This document shows positions 42,391 to 51,359 of a stretch of DNA of 64,000 bases, piece by piece (within the stretch, counting starts at the first letter, position 1; the number at the start of each line of letters is the position of its first letter). The notes under the pieces are model-generated. The model ran no database searches and was not told the origin of the DNA. It saw nothing but the letters and a program-made list of their open reading frames with translations. The position numbers and the translations under genes are program-made. Source of the DNA: Actinernus sp. WN-2022 (taxonomy: Eukaryota; Cnidaria; Anthozoa; Actiniaria; Actinernidae); the NCBI GenBank assembly GCA_030867875.1, contig JAOWCC010001609.1, positions 1,098,288 through 1,162,287 on the forward strand. The letters are read 5' to 3'.

Positions 42391-44063
42391 ATGCCACTCA
42401 AGAAGAACTGGTACGAGGATAGGCTTCGCGACACGAAACCCATTCCGTGGCCGACGGGACCTCCACAAGAATTCGCCCTCACAGCACAACAAAAGACCGA
42501 TATTCTCGCTGAATTCAACAAGAAGGTAGCACCACGCAATGCAAAGGCTTTCGCAGCTTTTCGGAAGAAGTATCCCAATGCCGACTATGCGAAGTTCTCT
42601 GCCCAGACGGATGCCTCCGATATACAGGACGAGTCGACCTACAAAACTAGGATTACCTTCAAAGATGGTTCCCGCGTCTGGTACATCGACGATCCACACA
42701 TTCCAACAGATGTGCAGACCAGGCTAGATACGGAATTAGGTGTGGATGGTTTCCCACATACCCTGGTGTGGGCCCAAGGTGTGAAATACCCTGTTCCAGC
42801 AATCCCCTTTACCGAAGCAGCCCACCATATCAATCTCAAGACTTTGCACATATACGCCAAACCTGTGGAATCATTCGAAGTAGGTGTCAGGGACATATTC
42901 AAAGAGACCGTTGTGACGCATAAAACAGCAAAGGAGTCTAGGAAATGGCTGGCAGCTCCATCCTTCAGTTATTGGCCTCAACAATTGAATTTAGCAACGT
43001 GGTGTGCAACTGCTGGCTGTGGAGTGTCGTTGGCCGACCCTGCTTTCAAGACATATACAACTATTGTTCGAGGGTTCCTACGATTTCACACGTATTTCAC
43101 AATACGACGAATTTTGCATGAACTTGGTGGTCCTCTACCTGGTGACTCCGCCTTCGAGCAACGTGATAACCTCTACAACAAAGCAGTTCTGGAGACCTTG
43201 TGCATCGCACACCTGATTTTCGATGGAAGGGTGGTCGTAATCACGGATTAGGAGATGTATTTCTTTACTACCCGGGTGATAGCTACAGAAACGTTCACGT
43301 AATCCGAGGCTATGACAAAGAAGGAGATATGTGGCCCAACCACAACAATTTGTTTGCAGACCAAGGAGGCAAGGTGGACATGGAAAATCTCGTATATTTT
43401 ATTCGAAATGATGAGTCCGAAGGGAAACAATACGATTGGTTTGCACCCCCAATCGGAAAAGGTCTGACAAGGGCAGGATTGGGTAGGTTGAATCGCTCAG
43501 TCGAGGCTTTCGCATATTGTTTTCTAGGTGCCCAAGCCGACATGCGCTCATCTATCATCAGTACCGAAGGTACAAGTGGTGGTGCTATTAACACTCAACT
43601 CGAGTTCAAAAATCTGCTTGAGTCATCAATCCTCGAAAACGATTTAACGAAAAGCGTAGCAAATTATCAGTTGGCTATTCAAGAAACGAAAAAGAGGCTC
43701 GACTTAGCCGTAGCTATAGGGGTGTGGTTATTGCCAAGTAATCTGGTGATCAACATCCACAGTGTTGTGGGTTATAATAACGAACTCCTGAAGGCTACGA
43801 AAGATATGCGATTGGGTGCAAACGACCATGTAAATACGGAGAGTAAGAAACCACCTCCACCACCTATGCTAGGACTTCACCCAAAGAAACATCTTCCACG
43901 TGTTGCAAAGCAAGTTGAAAAGCAACCACATGGTGCTGCAACGCACGTACCAAAGGCAAAGCCCGCCGTCGTGGTACCGAAGGTACAATCAACACGCCAC
44001 GATACTAATTTAGCTATGGCTTCGATTGCTGCAGCCGGAGCCGTATGGTGGCTATTTCACTAA
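42391..44063 (+). pseudogene. Large structural-like protein with C-terminal membrane segment, one frameshift
   Basis: The ATG at 42,391 opens a frame of about 280 codons that shifts near 43,200-43,245 into a second frame running to TAA at 44,063, about 555 residues in all. The N-terminal half is rich in aromatic residues (WPQQLNLATWC, FHTYFTIRRILHELGG). The second half has conserved-looking blocks (IRNDESEGKQYDWF, NRSVEAFAYCFLGAQ), then a Pro/Lys-rich tail and a final hydrophobic segment (NLAMASIAAAGAVWWLF). I cannot assign a named family; the size, position next to capsid genes and tail anchor suggest a virion or vertex-associated protein. It overlaps the tail of the opposite-strand membrane protein gene by 4 bp. 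Confidence 0.55.
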
Positions 44064-44344
44064 CGGCGTCGTCGTCCCGACAATTGCTCCACTACGAACA
44101 CAACTACAGCTACAATGAGCAGCCAGGTATTCTTTGCCAAGAATCCCACAACCTCGCCCGCGGTCCGAAAGAGAAAACTCGCAATCGCCCCAACCATCCC
44201 AGGTAGAATCTGCCCCAACGTTTTTCCTATTGCTTTTAACCCCTTGCCAACTCCCTTGGCTACACTAGACAGGCTCTTTGATAGCATGGAAACTATGACA
44301 CCAATCACGGTGCCCGTTGCAGCCAGAACCCCAAGCACTGTCAA
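44060..44344 (-). CDS. Gly/Ala-rich membrane-active protein with C-terminal TM segment
   Basis: About 94 codons on the minus strand. A Gly/Ala/Ser-rich amphipathic stretch (SSVAKGVGKGLKAIGK) is followed by a hydrophobic segment (WLLIVAVVVFVVEQL) and a short Arg tail. The frame has no upstream ATG (it opens at TTG), and the coiled-coil gene just upstream ends at the same place in another frame, so the two may be one gene separated by a frameshift. Proteins of this build can be virion membrane or membrane-disrupting components; that is an inference. Confidence 0.5.
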   Translation of the reverse strand: MTVLGVLAATGTVIGVIVSMLSKSLSSVAKGVGKGLKAIGKTLGQILPGMVGAIASFLFRTAGEVVGFLAKNTWLLIVAVVVFVVEQLSGRRRR

Positions 44345-44690
44345 TCCATAGCTTTGACTCTATCCTGCAGTGACATGCGCTCTTGGAGGGCTTCTTCGCG
44401 CTGATCCAGAACTGCTGATCCTCATGTAGAGCGTCGATCTCCTCACTGGCTGCTTCTCTCTCAACTGTGGTTGACGTAGGGTCTTGGAGAATCTCTTCTT
44501 CCTGTGCGATCCGTTCGTCGAGCTGTTGTTGCGCCTTTTCTACTTTCTGTGCTGCCTCTTCTGTCGTGGGACCTAGAACCCTTTTGAGGTCCGCCCCCAT
44601 CTTCATGTATCTCTCTCCTTTAACAGTGGTCAAAGGGATAGGCTGCTCTTTGCTTCCGTACGCGTGGATCCAGATTCTACCGTCGGGCAT
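44345..44690 (-). pseudogene. Coiled-coil protein, frameshifted
   Basis: It starts at ATG 44,688-44,690 with DGRIWIHAYGSKEQPIPL, then a long Glu/Gln/Ala-rich coiled coil (EEAAQKVEKAQQQLDERIA...). Near 44,392 the heptad-rich coding continues in another frame (REEALQERMSLQDRV) up to a TGA at 44,341-44,343. A single-base change therefore breaks it. Possibly part of one larger gene with its downstream neighbour. Confidence 0.5.
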
Positions 44691-45042
44691 GGTTGCTGTC
44701 TCTCCCTAACCCAGCATCCGGATAGTATTCCTTGACAGTATCAACCAGCATCTCTCTTGCCCCTTCTGAGATGTTTTGTTCGAAGACGAACCCTCGGAGG
44801 GGATCTTCCGGACCTACGATTTCATCCGAGATGTCATCATCCTGCGAGAACGAGGTTTCCTGAGTCTTCGGCCTTGCACCTTTTTCGTTATAGTCGCGAC
44901 GAGTTTCCATTTCGAATTCCTCTGGAAATCATTGATTCCATGTTTCTTCATCGAACCTATCATCGTATCCGTCATTGACTTCGCCTGGAACATTAGTCTC
45001 TTTGATTGGGTCGATGCCAACAGCCACCTTAGCAGCAGTCAT
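44677..45042 (-). pseudogene. Acidic protein of unknown function with an in-frame TGA
   Basis: ATG at 45,040-45,042; 37 codons, a TGA at 44,929-44,931, then the same frame stays open for 84 codons (blocks FEQNISEGAREMLVDTVKEY, SQDDDISDEIVGPED). The frame shifts again near its end, just before the ATG of the coiled-coil gene. The 16-bp motif at 45,061-45,076 lies 19 bp upstream. No family recognised. Confidence 0.45.
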
Positions 45043-45060
45043 ATTGAAGGCTTATTCTTC

Positions 45061-45076
45061 CACCTATAACTATATT
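45061..45076. promoter_or_regulatory. 16-bp motif between divergent viral genes (copy 1)
   Basis: CACCTATAACTATATT lies in the 38-bp gap between the divergent starts at 45,042 (minus) and 45,081 (plus). The identical 16 bp occur at 50,234-50,249, again touching a minus-strand start. It may be a shared promoter or replication element; TATAACTATA is TATA-like on both strands. Confidence 0.5.
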
Positions 45077-45080
45077 CAAT

Positions 45081-46373
45081 ATGATATCGTCAAAGCTAGA
45101 TCCAAGACAAGCACGCAGAGAGCCTCGTGGATTAAAAGCTCGACGCATTCTATATAGACGCACTTTCACACCATCATCTGCCAATCCAGGAGAGACTCTA
45201 TATGCGGAAGTCCCAACACTAGGAGAAAACATCATCCTAGTTCCGGGTAGTCTTGCACTCTTGGCTGACCTTGCATTGTCTGGTGAACACGCCAACAATC
45301 GCGTGGTGGCCAATGTCGGACGATGTCTGGTCTCGCGTAGAGTTTGTAAAATGGGAGCCGAGACAATAGAAGACATCGCTCGGCCCGATCTCCTACAGAC
45401 ATATTCTGATCTCTACCTTCCTACTCAAGAGCGAGAAGCTCGGACTCAACAAGGTATTCAATCAGAGAACGTAAACAAGCTACGCTCAGTGGCCGGTGAC
45501 AAGAATACGTTGGTTGCCGCAGACAATGCGCTCCTGGCCGCCTATGGATCGAAATATAGAATCCCACTGGACGTTGACATTCTTACACAACATGGAGCTC
45601 TGTATTCCCACGCCCTACGCGACACTATTTCATTTGAGCTGACTCTAGCATATGCTGCCGATGTGATTGTGGGGTCAGATACGACTAAAATCGGTACATA
45701 CAAGCTCAACAACATCCAGCTGGAGTATGAGGTCATTGAGAATGAAAATCTCGCCAGGCAAGCACAGGACGCATATACCACAGGCGCTGCCTTCCTGTTC
45801 AACCACGCTGTCCACTTCAAAACCGTACCTGTGAATAAAGCATCCGACACTCTGGTGTCTCAGAACGTCCCTGTCCCAAGGCGATCCTTTGCTGGGTTAC
45901 TTCTCCTATTTGTAGATCCACACACCACTGGCGCCCGAGACAGCGAGGCATTCGCCAATCCAGGTATCACAAAGGTCGAGGTAGATGTCAATGGAATTCC
46001 AAATAGTCTCTTCCCAGGAGGTATGCTACCACCAGATTTCTGGGAGGCTGCCAAGGGATGGTTCGTCACTGTTGCTCCGCAAGCGGATAGACACGGAATG
46101 ACTGCCATGACCCCTACGAAGTTTCAAAACAACAGATTCGCCGTCCTGGTTGACTGTCGCACAGCAAAGGATCCAGTTGTCCATGGCGATGGCTTGGGCC
46201 AAACAGGTAGTGGAAAAGACATCGAGATCCGTATTCATAGGAGCGGAGGCACTGGAACGATAAACATGCACATCTATGTACTGGCTGATGGTCAGCTCAC
46301 TGTATTGAATGGAGCCCTACAGAATATAACATTAAATGTTTGCAAAGCAAACGAACAATGGACGCCCTGGTAG
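45081..46373 (+). CDS. Putative double-jelly-roll major capsid protein, intact
   Basis: A 430-residue open frame from ATG 45,081 with no break. It has a basic N-terminus, then two beta-rich halves with the spacing expected of a double-jelly-roll capsid: LDVDILTQHGALYSHALRD, a YKLNNIQLEYEVI block, the loop motif SRSFAGLLLLF-like (RRSFAGLLLLFVDP), ITKVEVDVNGIPN.LFPGGM near residue 300, and an FAVLVDCRTAKD...HGDG block near residue 350. These motifs and the neighbouring packaging ATPase are typical of Polinton and adintovirus-type capsids, but I could not run a fold search. It would build the icosahedral shell. The gene ends 16 bp inside the ATPase gene. Confidence 0.65.
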   Translation: MISSKLDPRQARREPRGLKARRILYRRTFTPSSANPGETLYAEVPTLGENIILVPGSLALLADLALSGEHANNRVVANVGRCLVSRRVCKMGAETIEDIARPDLLQTYSDLYLPTQEREARTQQGIQSENVNKLRSVAGDKNTLVAADNALLAAYGSKYRIPLDVDILTQHGALYSHALRDTISFELTLAYAADVIVGSDTTKIGTYKLNNIQLEYEVIENENLARQAQDAYTTGAAFLFNHAVHFKTVPVNKASDTLVSQNVPVPRRSFAGLLLLFVDPHTTGARDSEAFANPGITKVEVDVNGIPNSLFPGGMLPPDFWEAAKGWFVTVAPQADRHGMTAMTPTKFQNNRFAVLVDCRTAKDPVVHGDGLGQTGSGKDIEIRIHRSGGTGTINMHIYVLADGQLTVLNGALQNITLNVCKANEQWTPW

Positions 46374-47017
46374 AACACATTCCATTCAATGCCTTGATAG
46401 TTGGGCCCACGAACTGTGGAAAAACGGCTTTTCTCATAGAGCAGCTTCGTGGAGCATTTCGCGGCAAGTTCGACTATATAGTATTGATATGCCCCACGTA
46501 TGCCCACAACAAAACCTATCGTGGATTTGCTCATCGAGACCCTCATTTCTTTGTTATATCACCCCCACAGGATGCCATCACTGCTGCACTGCGCTTGTGT
46601 GCCACATTTTGGACAGGAACCAATACACTGATCCTCGATGATTGTGCCGCTTCGAAGGACGTTAAAGGAAGAACTGAGCCGCTTGTAGAACTGGCATTTT
46701 CTGCTCGCCATATTGGGATTTCCGTTTGGGTGCTCTCCCAACAATTGACGAGTATCTCTAAACCCGTCCGCGAAAACGTAGCCATAGTTGTGGCCTTTCA
46801 TTTCGTGTCGGCTCCAGATGGTAAGCAACTCTTTGAGGACTATGGTGGAGGTATAGAGGTGGATGAGAAAAAGATGTTGCAATCAGAGCTCAAGGCCCAC
46901 AAGGTTGCTCGCATGTGCTTTTGTTTACGGCATCCTTTTGCAGTTGTATTAGAGCTGCCTGCACCTGAAGTATACTTCAAAGGTATACCATGGAGGACGA
47001 AATCAGTGCCCTATTAG
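46358..47017 (+). CDS. A32/FtsK-type genome-packaging ATPase, intact
   Basis: 219 residues from the ATG at 46,358, which lies inside the end of the capsid gene. The Walker A motif is GPTNCGKTAF near residue 14 and the Walker B is NTLILDDCA near residue 89; a sensor-like SQQL follows near residue 125. Size and motif order fit the small packaging ATPases of Polintons, virophages and related double-jelly-roll viruses, which pump DNA into the capsid. Upstream in-frame codons exist only with a non-ATG start. The neighbouring gene begins 28 bp before its stop. Confidence 0.8.
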   Translation: MDALVEHIPFNALIVGPTNCGKTAFLIEQLRGAFRGKFDYIVLICPTYAHNKTYRGFAHRDPHFFVISPPQDAITAALRLCATFWTGTNTLILDDCAASKDVKGRTEPLVELAFSARHIGISVWVLSQQLTSISKPVRENVAIVVAFHFVSAPDGKQLFEDYGGGIEVDEKKMLQSELKAHKVARMCFCLRHPFAVVLELPAPEVYFKGIPWRTKSVPY

Positions 47018-47502
47018 GTGTGGATGCCACATGTCCAACTATGCCTACGGCGGAGGCAACCAATTCGGCCGCCGAAACAGCAAATGATCATCGGGAAGCA
47101 CTTTCGATTTTTGCCACAACGGGCACCACAAAGGAATATCTAGGAAAACATTTCTCACTAGGAGACGTTTCTAGACTACCTGAGAAAGAAGTAGGGCGGC
47201 TACATAGAAGGTACCAGGCCGTTCTAGCCCAGCAAATAACAGGGTGGCTAGTCAATGGTGTGATGCGTCTAGCTACCCGCGCAGTTGCATACCTAGTTCC
47301 ACTAGATTCTCAAGAAGCACTTTTGAAGGACCTACAAGAAGACCACTTAATCCGCAACGAAATCAGTGCTGTGGCTGGCTTGTTGTCTCTTAAAGCAGGC
47401 CACTGTGTAGCGCTAGCTAGTGCCTTGTTCCATGTAGCTGGTCACGTAGTTGCAAGCGATCGACCAATTAAAGACCTACAGTCAACTGCTATATCAAAGT
47501 AA
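46990..47502 (+). CDS. Unknown 170-residue helical protein
   Basis: Open frame from ATG 46,990 (ATACCATGG), overlapping the ATPase by 28 bp. An Ala/Thr-rich N-terminus is followed by helical segments with hydrophobic runs (QQITGWLVNGVMRLATRAVAYLV; SLKAGHCVALASALFHVAGHVV, shortened here). No family recognised. The position in the capsid-ATPase string suggests a structural or assembly role. Confidence 0.55.
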   Translation: MEDEISALLGVDATCPTMPTAEATNSAAETANDHREALSIFATTGTTKEYLGKHFSLGDVSRLPEKEVGRLHRRYQAVLAQQITGWLVNGVMRLATRAVAYLVPLDSQEALLKDLQEDHLIRNEISAVAGLLSLKAGHCVALASALFHVAGHVVASDRPIKDLQSTAISK

Positions 47503-47515
47503 CAAGATATACAAG

Positions 47516-47689
47516 ATGGAGGAACAACCACCAATTCCAATAGACCTGTTACGTGAGCTATTGAAACATGTGGATTGGAGCGACATGGCGGAACTAAGAC
47601 TCAAGTTGGAGCACGCAAAAGAGATGATGGCATTTTTAGCACACCTGTTAGATATGTTAGATATGCTAGATATGCTAGCAAACAACTAG
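47516..47689 (+). CDS. Small 57-residue protein ending in LDM repeats
   Basis: ATG at 47,516 in AAGATGG, 14 bp after the previous stop. An acidic N-terminus (MEEQPPIPIDLLREL) and a helix end in LLDMLDMLDML, encoded by a 9-bp tandem repeat (TTAGATATG/CTAGATATG). The spacer after the stop continues with a second short tandem repeat (CTAGCAAACAT). Function unknown. Confidence 0.45.
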   Translation: MEEQPPIPIDLLRELLKHVDWSDMAELRLKLEHAKEMMAFLAHLLDMLDMLDMLANN

Positions 47690-47767
47690 CAAACATCTAG
47701 CAAACATCTAGCACACTAATTAAAGACACACAACGTAGGTACAGCATAGCTATTGCAAATCAACGAG

Positions 47768-48136
47768 ATGGCAGAAGTGGATCGGATCACTGCAGATCAA
47801 CCGAAGACTGCCCACGGAAAGACGAAAAATCCAGATAAAGTTGCTGCTGGAAAAGCACTGGCAGAACTCAATCGTCGTGGTAGAGCGGCCCTTGTTCATG
47901 AAGAGGAACGCGAAAAGGAAAATCTCCCCAAAGCGGATGCAGCTTGTCGGAACGACGGTGGCAGTATCTTAGGCATGATGTCCGTCAACACCGCACTTGC
48001 TGCCATTGGCGTAGTCGCGGCACTGGTGGGGCTATGGTTGGCTGAACGACGGCGACAGAACTACTGCACGCCTCAGGTGGAACCCCAGTCCAACCCCCAG
48101 TCTGCCGTCGTGCCAACAGTGCCAGAAATGGAGTAG
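47768..48136 (+). CDS. Small single-pass membrane protein
   Basis: 122 residues from ATG 47,768. A charged N-terminal half (HEEEREKENLPKADA) precedes one transmembrane segment (NTALAAIGVVAALVGLWLA) and a short Pro/Gln-rich tail. No family recognised. Confidence 0.5.
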   Translation: MAEVDRITADQPKTAHGKTKNPDKVAAGKALAELNRRGRAALVHEEEREKENLPKADAACRNDGGSILGMMSVNTALAAIGVVAALVGLWLAERRRQNYCTPQVEPQSNPQSAVVPTVPEME

Positions 48137-48190
48137 ATGGCACATCATTTGAAGCTAAATTCATAGCGTTTATACCAGTTGCTTCGCAAC

Positions 48191-48412
48191 ATGCCTGAGG
48201 ATAAGTTGATGCAAACATTAACCGACGCTGCAGTATTATCTGGACTTGCTGCTGGCATTGGGTTCACCGCAAAAAAGTTGATCAAGGAGTCCATGCTTAG
48301 CGATCCTTCAGCTTCAGTCTTGAATTACGTGAAGTGGACGGCTGTATTGGCTGGTAGCATCGCCTCCAAGAAATATCTCGAGGACCAAAACATTATTCCA
48401 CCAGGTGAGTAG
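48191..48412 (+). CDS. Small membrane protein with two hydrophobic segments
   Basis: 73 residues from ATG 48,191. Hydrophobic stretches AAVLSGLAAGIGFTAKKL and YVKWTAVLAGSIASKKYL, then NIIPPGE. The stop TAG is directly followed by the ATG of the next gene (TAGATG), so the two are tightly coupled. Confidence 0.55.
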   Translation: MPEDKLMQTLTDAAVLSGLAAGIGFTAKKLIKESMLSDPSASVLNYVKWTAVLAGSIASKKYLEDQNIIPPGE

Positions 48413-48850
48413 ATGGCAACCATAGCTATGATTATTGGTGGAGCCATACTCAACGCAACAGCCTTCGTAGGTGGAAGCTACCTCGCCCGGGCAATCTCCG
48501 GCAAAGGTCCTGATACACTAGCTATAGAGCGAAAAAGACACGACAAGGCTCTCGAGAAATACCAGGCAGACTGGGCCATCTTTCAAAAGCATCGTTAAAA
48601 ATTAGCTGACTGGGTTCAGAAACAAGAACGGCTGCAGCATCATGCTTCTGTGGATCTCAACAATACGAACCGCGCTCTTGTGCTATACAATACCGTACAC
48701 GTGGGACTACACCGCATACCAGCACTGCACGAACCTAGTTTCTTTGACTACTATCGGCCATCAAGTTCACAGAAGACAGGTGAGTTGGTCTATGTTGGTG
48801 GTGGAATGCTTGCCATTGGCTATGCTGCTAGTCGCTGGTTTTTTCTGTAG
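48413..48850 (+). pseudogene. Membrane protein with an in-frame TAA
   Basis: ATG 48,413, a hydrophobic N-terminus (IGGAILNATAFVGGSYLA), then a helical charged stretch interrupted by TAA at 48,596-48,598. The same frame stays open to TAG at 48,850 and ends in a second hydrophobic segment (VGGGMLAIGYAASRWFFL). A single C-to-T change in a Gln codon would explain the stop. Function unknown. Confidence 0.5.
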
Positions 48851-48899
48851 ATGGTCGTGGTTTTAGAGAGGCAGTGCCAGTCGTTAATATACCATAGGT

Positions 48900-49888
48900 A
48901 TGATGGAGGCTAAGCTATCTATTCGACTTGCGAACACCTACTATGGTCCTAAGGGATATTGGAAAGGTCATGCTGCTGTGGGTAAGCTCGCAACTGCTGC
49001 GGGAGTGTCAGAGGCTATCGCGAAGGTTTGGCTAGAAAAGCATGCCCTGTGGCAAATGTTCCTACCTAGTCCACACGAAATTCCAAGACCCCACTGGACA
49101 GTCTCAAAGCCAAACGAGGTGCACCAGGCAGATCTCCTTTTCCTACCACATGATCGAGTACGTTCGGGACGAACGTAACATGGAAGCTGTATAAGTACGC
49201 ACTTGTTGTGATCGACATAGCAAGCCGCTACAAAGAAGCAGAACCATTGACCTCGAAAGATAGTGGTGAAGTGGCTGCGGCATTCGAACAAATCTATAAG
49301 CGTGGTCCATTGACGTGGCCGAGGCTGTTACAAGTCGATCCTGGAAGGGGGTTCATGGGACGTATGTCTGAAATCTTGGAACGACATGGTACAAAGGTCA
49401 AACGAGGCGAGGTAGGCAACAACAGAGCACAAGGCTTTGTTGAACGAGCAAGGATCAGAAGCTCGATCCAGAGAGTGGGTTCAAAGGCTTCCTGCAGTCA
49501 ACAAGGCCATGAATAGTGAGGTGACTCGTTTGACAGGAAAAGAGCCTTCGAAGGCCCTCGCAGGAGTGGATATAAAAGTCCCTACGTATTCACGACCCGT
49601 TGGATTCGAAGAGAAGCGCCTGCCATTCGATGCTCTTGTTCGATATCTGTATGCGCCAGGAGAGCTGGAAGGTGGTACAAGACGTAGAGCAACTGATCCT
49701 GTGTGGAGTTTGGAGACGTATGGTATCTCGCACATGTAGTATCTTCGGAACAGCCAGTGCTGTACTATTTGGACTCCGTCCAAGGAGGAGAAAAGGCACC
49801 AAAGCGTGGGTTTGTTCGCGAAGAGCTGCAGGTAGTGCCTAGGGATACAGAGCTGCCATCAAAGAAGGTCCTAGCCCATGTTTCTTAG
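48900..49888 (+). pseudogene. Retroviral-type (rve) integrase, three frameshifts
   Basis: Four pieces in shifting frames together give a complete integrase of about 330 residues. An N-terminal helical domain (AGVSEAIAKVWLEKHALW) is followed by the catalytic core with Asp in HQADLLFLP, KYALVVIDIASRYKEAEPL, the second Asp in LLQVDPGRGF and the Glu in AQGFVERA. A C-terminal SH3-like part (GGTRRRATDPVWSL... GFVREELQVVP) ends the protein. Breaks are near 49,160, 49,440 and 49,730. This enzyme would insert the viral DNA into the host genome. Polintons and Ginger transposons carry such integrases. The catalytic residues remain, but the gene cannot be translated as one protein. Confidence 0.8.
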
Positions 49889-50233
49889 AGATAGGCTCGA
49901 AATGGGAATGGTAAGCAAGCAACTCATCGGTAAAACGTACAGTCGCATTTTTGTGAATACCACATCGTTTAATGACGTAATCTAGAGTGATTCGTGCTCC
50001 TGCACGACGTAGCACCTCGTAACTTGCTCCCACGACTTTGCTGCGTAGCACGGAGTGAGTACCAATATGATCATCGATTGCTTTGCGAACAACCTCGTGG
50101 ACTATCGTTTGGAGCAAAGCAGTAGTGTCTAGGTCGAGTTTAGCAAAAGTTGTTGCGATATGAGGAGCTATTCGGTCGGCATTCAAGTCGATATCGATTT
50201 TGTCGTCGGCATGTAATGAGCGTAGAAAGTCAT
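49839..50233 (-). CDS. Unknown helical protein at the right edge, possibly frameshifted at its start
   Basis: At least 115 residues of open frame on the minus strand (IAPHIATTFAKLDLDTTALL, SKVVGASYEVLRRAGARITL, RFTDELLAYH). The nearest ATG (50,231-50,233), directly after the 16-bp motif, is in another frame, so one base appears lost near the start. Its 3' end overlaps the end of the integrase gene by 50 bp. The all-helical, basic-acidic mix could be a DNA-binding protein, but I do not recognise a family. Confidence 0.5.
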
Positions 50234-50249
50234 CACCTATAACTATATT
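50234..50249. promoter_or_regulatory. 16-bp motif at the right edge (copy 2)
   Basis: CACCTATAACTATATT, identical to 45,061-45,076, immediately upstream of the minus-strand gene. Confidence 0.5.
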
Positions 50250-50352
50250 ATTAAAGAGAATACTATGACTTGCGAGTGTTAGCCAAATTCATTTCATTGA
50301 TAAAATTCCCAAAAAATTGAACTGGCTATTTTCTGAGGGTACAGAAATATAT

Positions 50353-50755
50353 TTATGACGTCATAATGACGTATACAAAAAATTGGGCTTCAATTATGAG
50401 CTGTTATACTCAAAAAATCAAAATTCTTAAAAGAACACGTTGTTATTACTAAAGAGCTCTATTATTGTGCAAAATATGATGCACCAGTATTTCAAATTGT
50501 AAAAGTTAAAACAAGCGACATTTTCATAAATGGTTTTATGCTATTTATTTCCCGCCAATTTTTGGCGGGAAAATTATCAAAATTCAAACTTTAATAACTT
50601 TTGTTTACTTCAACCGATCGAGAACGGGTTTTCGATAATTTCATTCACATGAACAAGAGAATATAAAAAGATATAATAAAACGTTTTTAGAGGTAATAAA
50701 AAATTATAAGAAACCTATTAGAAAAGGATGTATGACGTCATTGTGACGTCATAAT
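50353..50755. mobile_element. AT-rich MITE with TGACGTCA ends
   Basis: The left end ATGACGTCATAATGACGTATAC matches the complement of the right end (ATGACGTCACAATGACGTCATAC), shown here only in part. The interior is AT-rich with a CCCGCCAATTTTTGGCGGG hairpin at about 50,550. No gene. Confidence 0.55.
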
Positions 50756-51340
50756 GATGGCTATATTAGCTTAACTTATCAGACTATGTTTTGTTTACAC
50801 TTCTTTATACACCTACCAAAATTCATTCTTCTATGTCGAAAACGTTTAAATATATATAAAACCCGCCGTTTTTACGATCATTTGTGCCCGGCGTGATAGG
50901 TCCTGCATGTGCTTCATTGCGCAGGCATGTTAGTAGTTTATCATTTTATGGGTGTCTATTTGCGCTACTACGAGCTTTGATTACCTGTTTTTGGTATAGG
51001 ACCTGCGTATAGTCATTACTCAAAAGTAACCTATATGCACTGGTATGTTACCAGTCCCCGTGAACTGTCATGTTTATCTAGGTAGACCAAGGGAGTCGTC
51101 ATGTATAGTACGTAGGCCCTGCGTGTAGTTTTGAATAAGTATTTAGGTTGTGAACTGTCGCGACGTCTGAGATAAGCCGCGTCGGCTGATATGAGTCAGT
51201 AAGTAGACTCGGTGCATTATCATTGCAGGCGGTATGTAAACCATATGCCATCTCGTATCCTACGTAGGTGTGCAGTCAAGAATCAGTCAGTAGACTGGAG
51301 ACATCCTGAGTATTTCCGCAGAAGTACTTATAAAAGTCAT
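50756..51340. other. Unassigned region before the recombinase
   Basis: No supported gene. Loose repeats of GAGTCAGTAAGTAGACTC-like words (near 51,200 and 51,285) anticipate the tandem array that follows. Confidence 0.4.
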
Positions 51341-51359
51341 GTGCACCTGCTCTAACTAA

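Larger units (their letters stand above)
39661..50250. mobile_element. Virus-like integrated element (Polinton/adintovirus-like), no polymerase seen
   Basis: About 10.6 kb of tightly packed genes on both strands with overlaps of 4-28 bp: capsid, packaging ATPase, integrase, at least four small membrane proteins, a coiled-coil protein, a zinc-binding protein and an F-box/ankyrin protein. The combination of double-jelly-roll capsid, A32-type ATPase and rve integrase defines Polintons and related viruses. I see neither the protein-primed DNA polymerase B nor the adenain-type protease in any frame, and no long terminal inverted repeats. Most genes carry a stop or frameshift, so this copy appears inactive. 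Boundaries are set from the outermost recognisable genes only. Confidence 0.7.

Noticed and set aside
39661..50250. Protein-primed DNA polymerase B or adenain-type protease in the provirus
   Set aside because: No frame on either strand shows polymerase motifs (such as YCDTDS-like) or a protease H-D-C arrangement; only short unassigned frames are left over.
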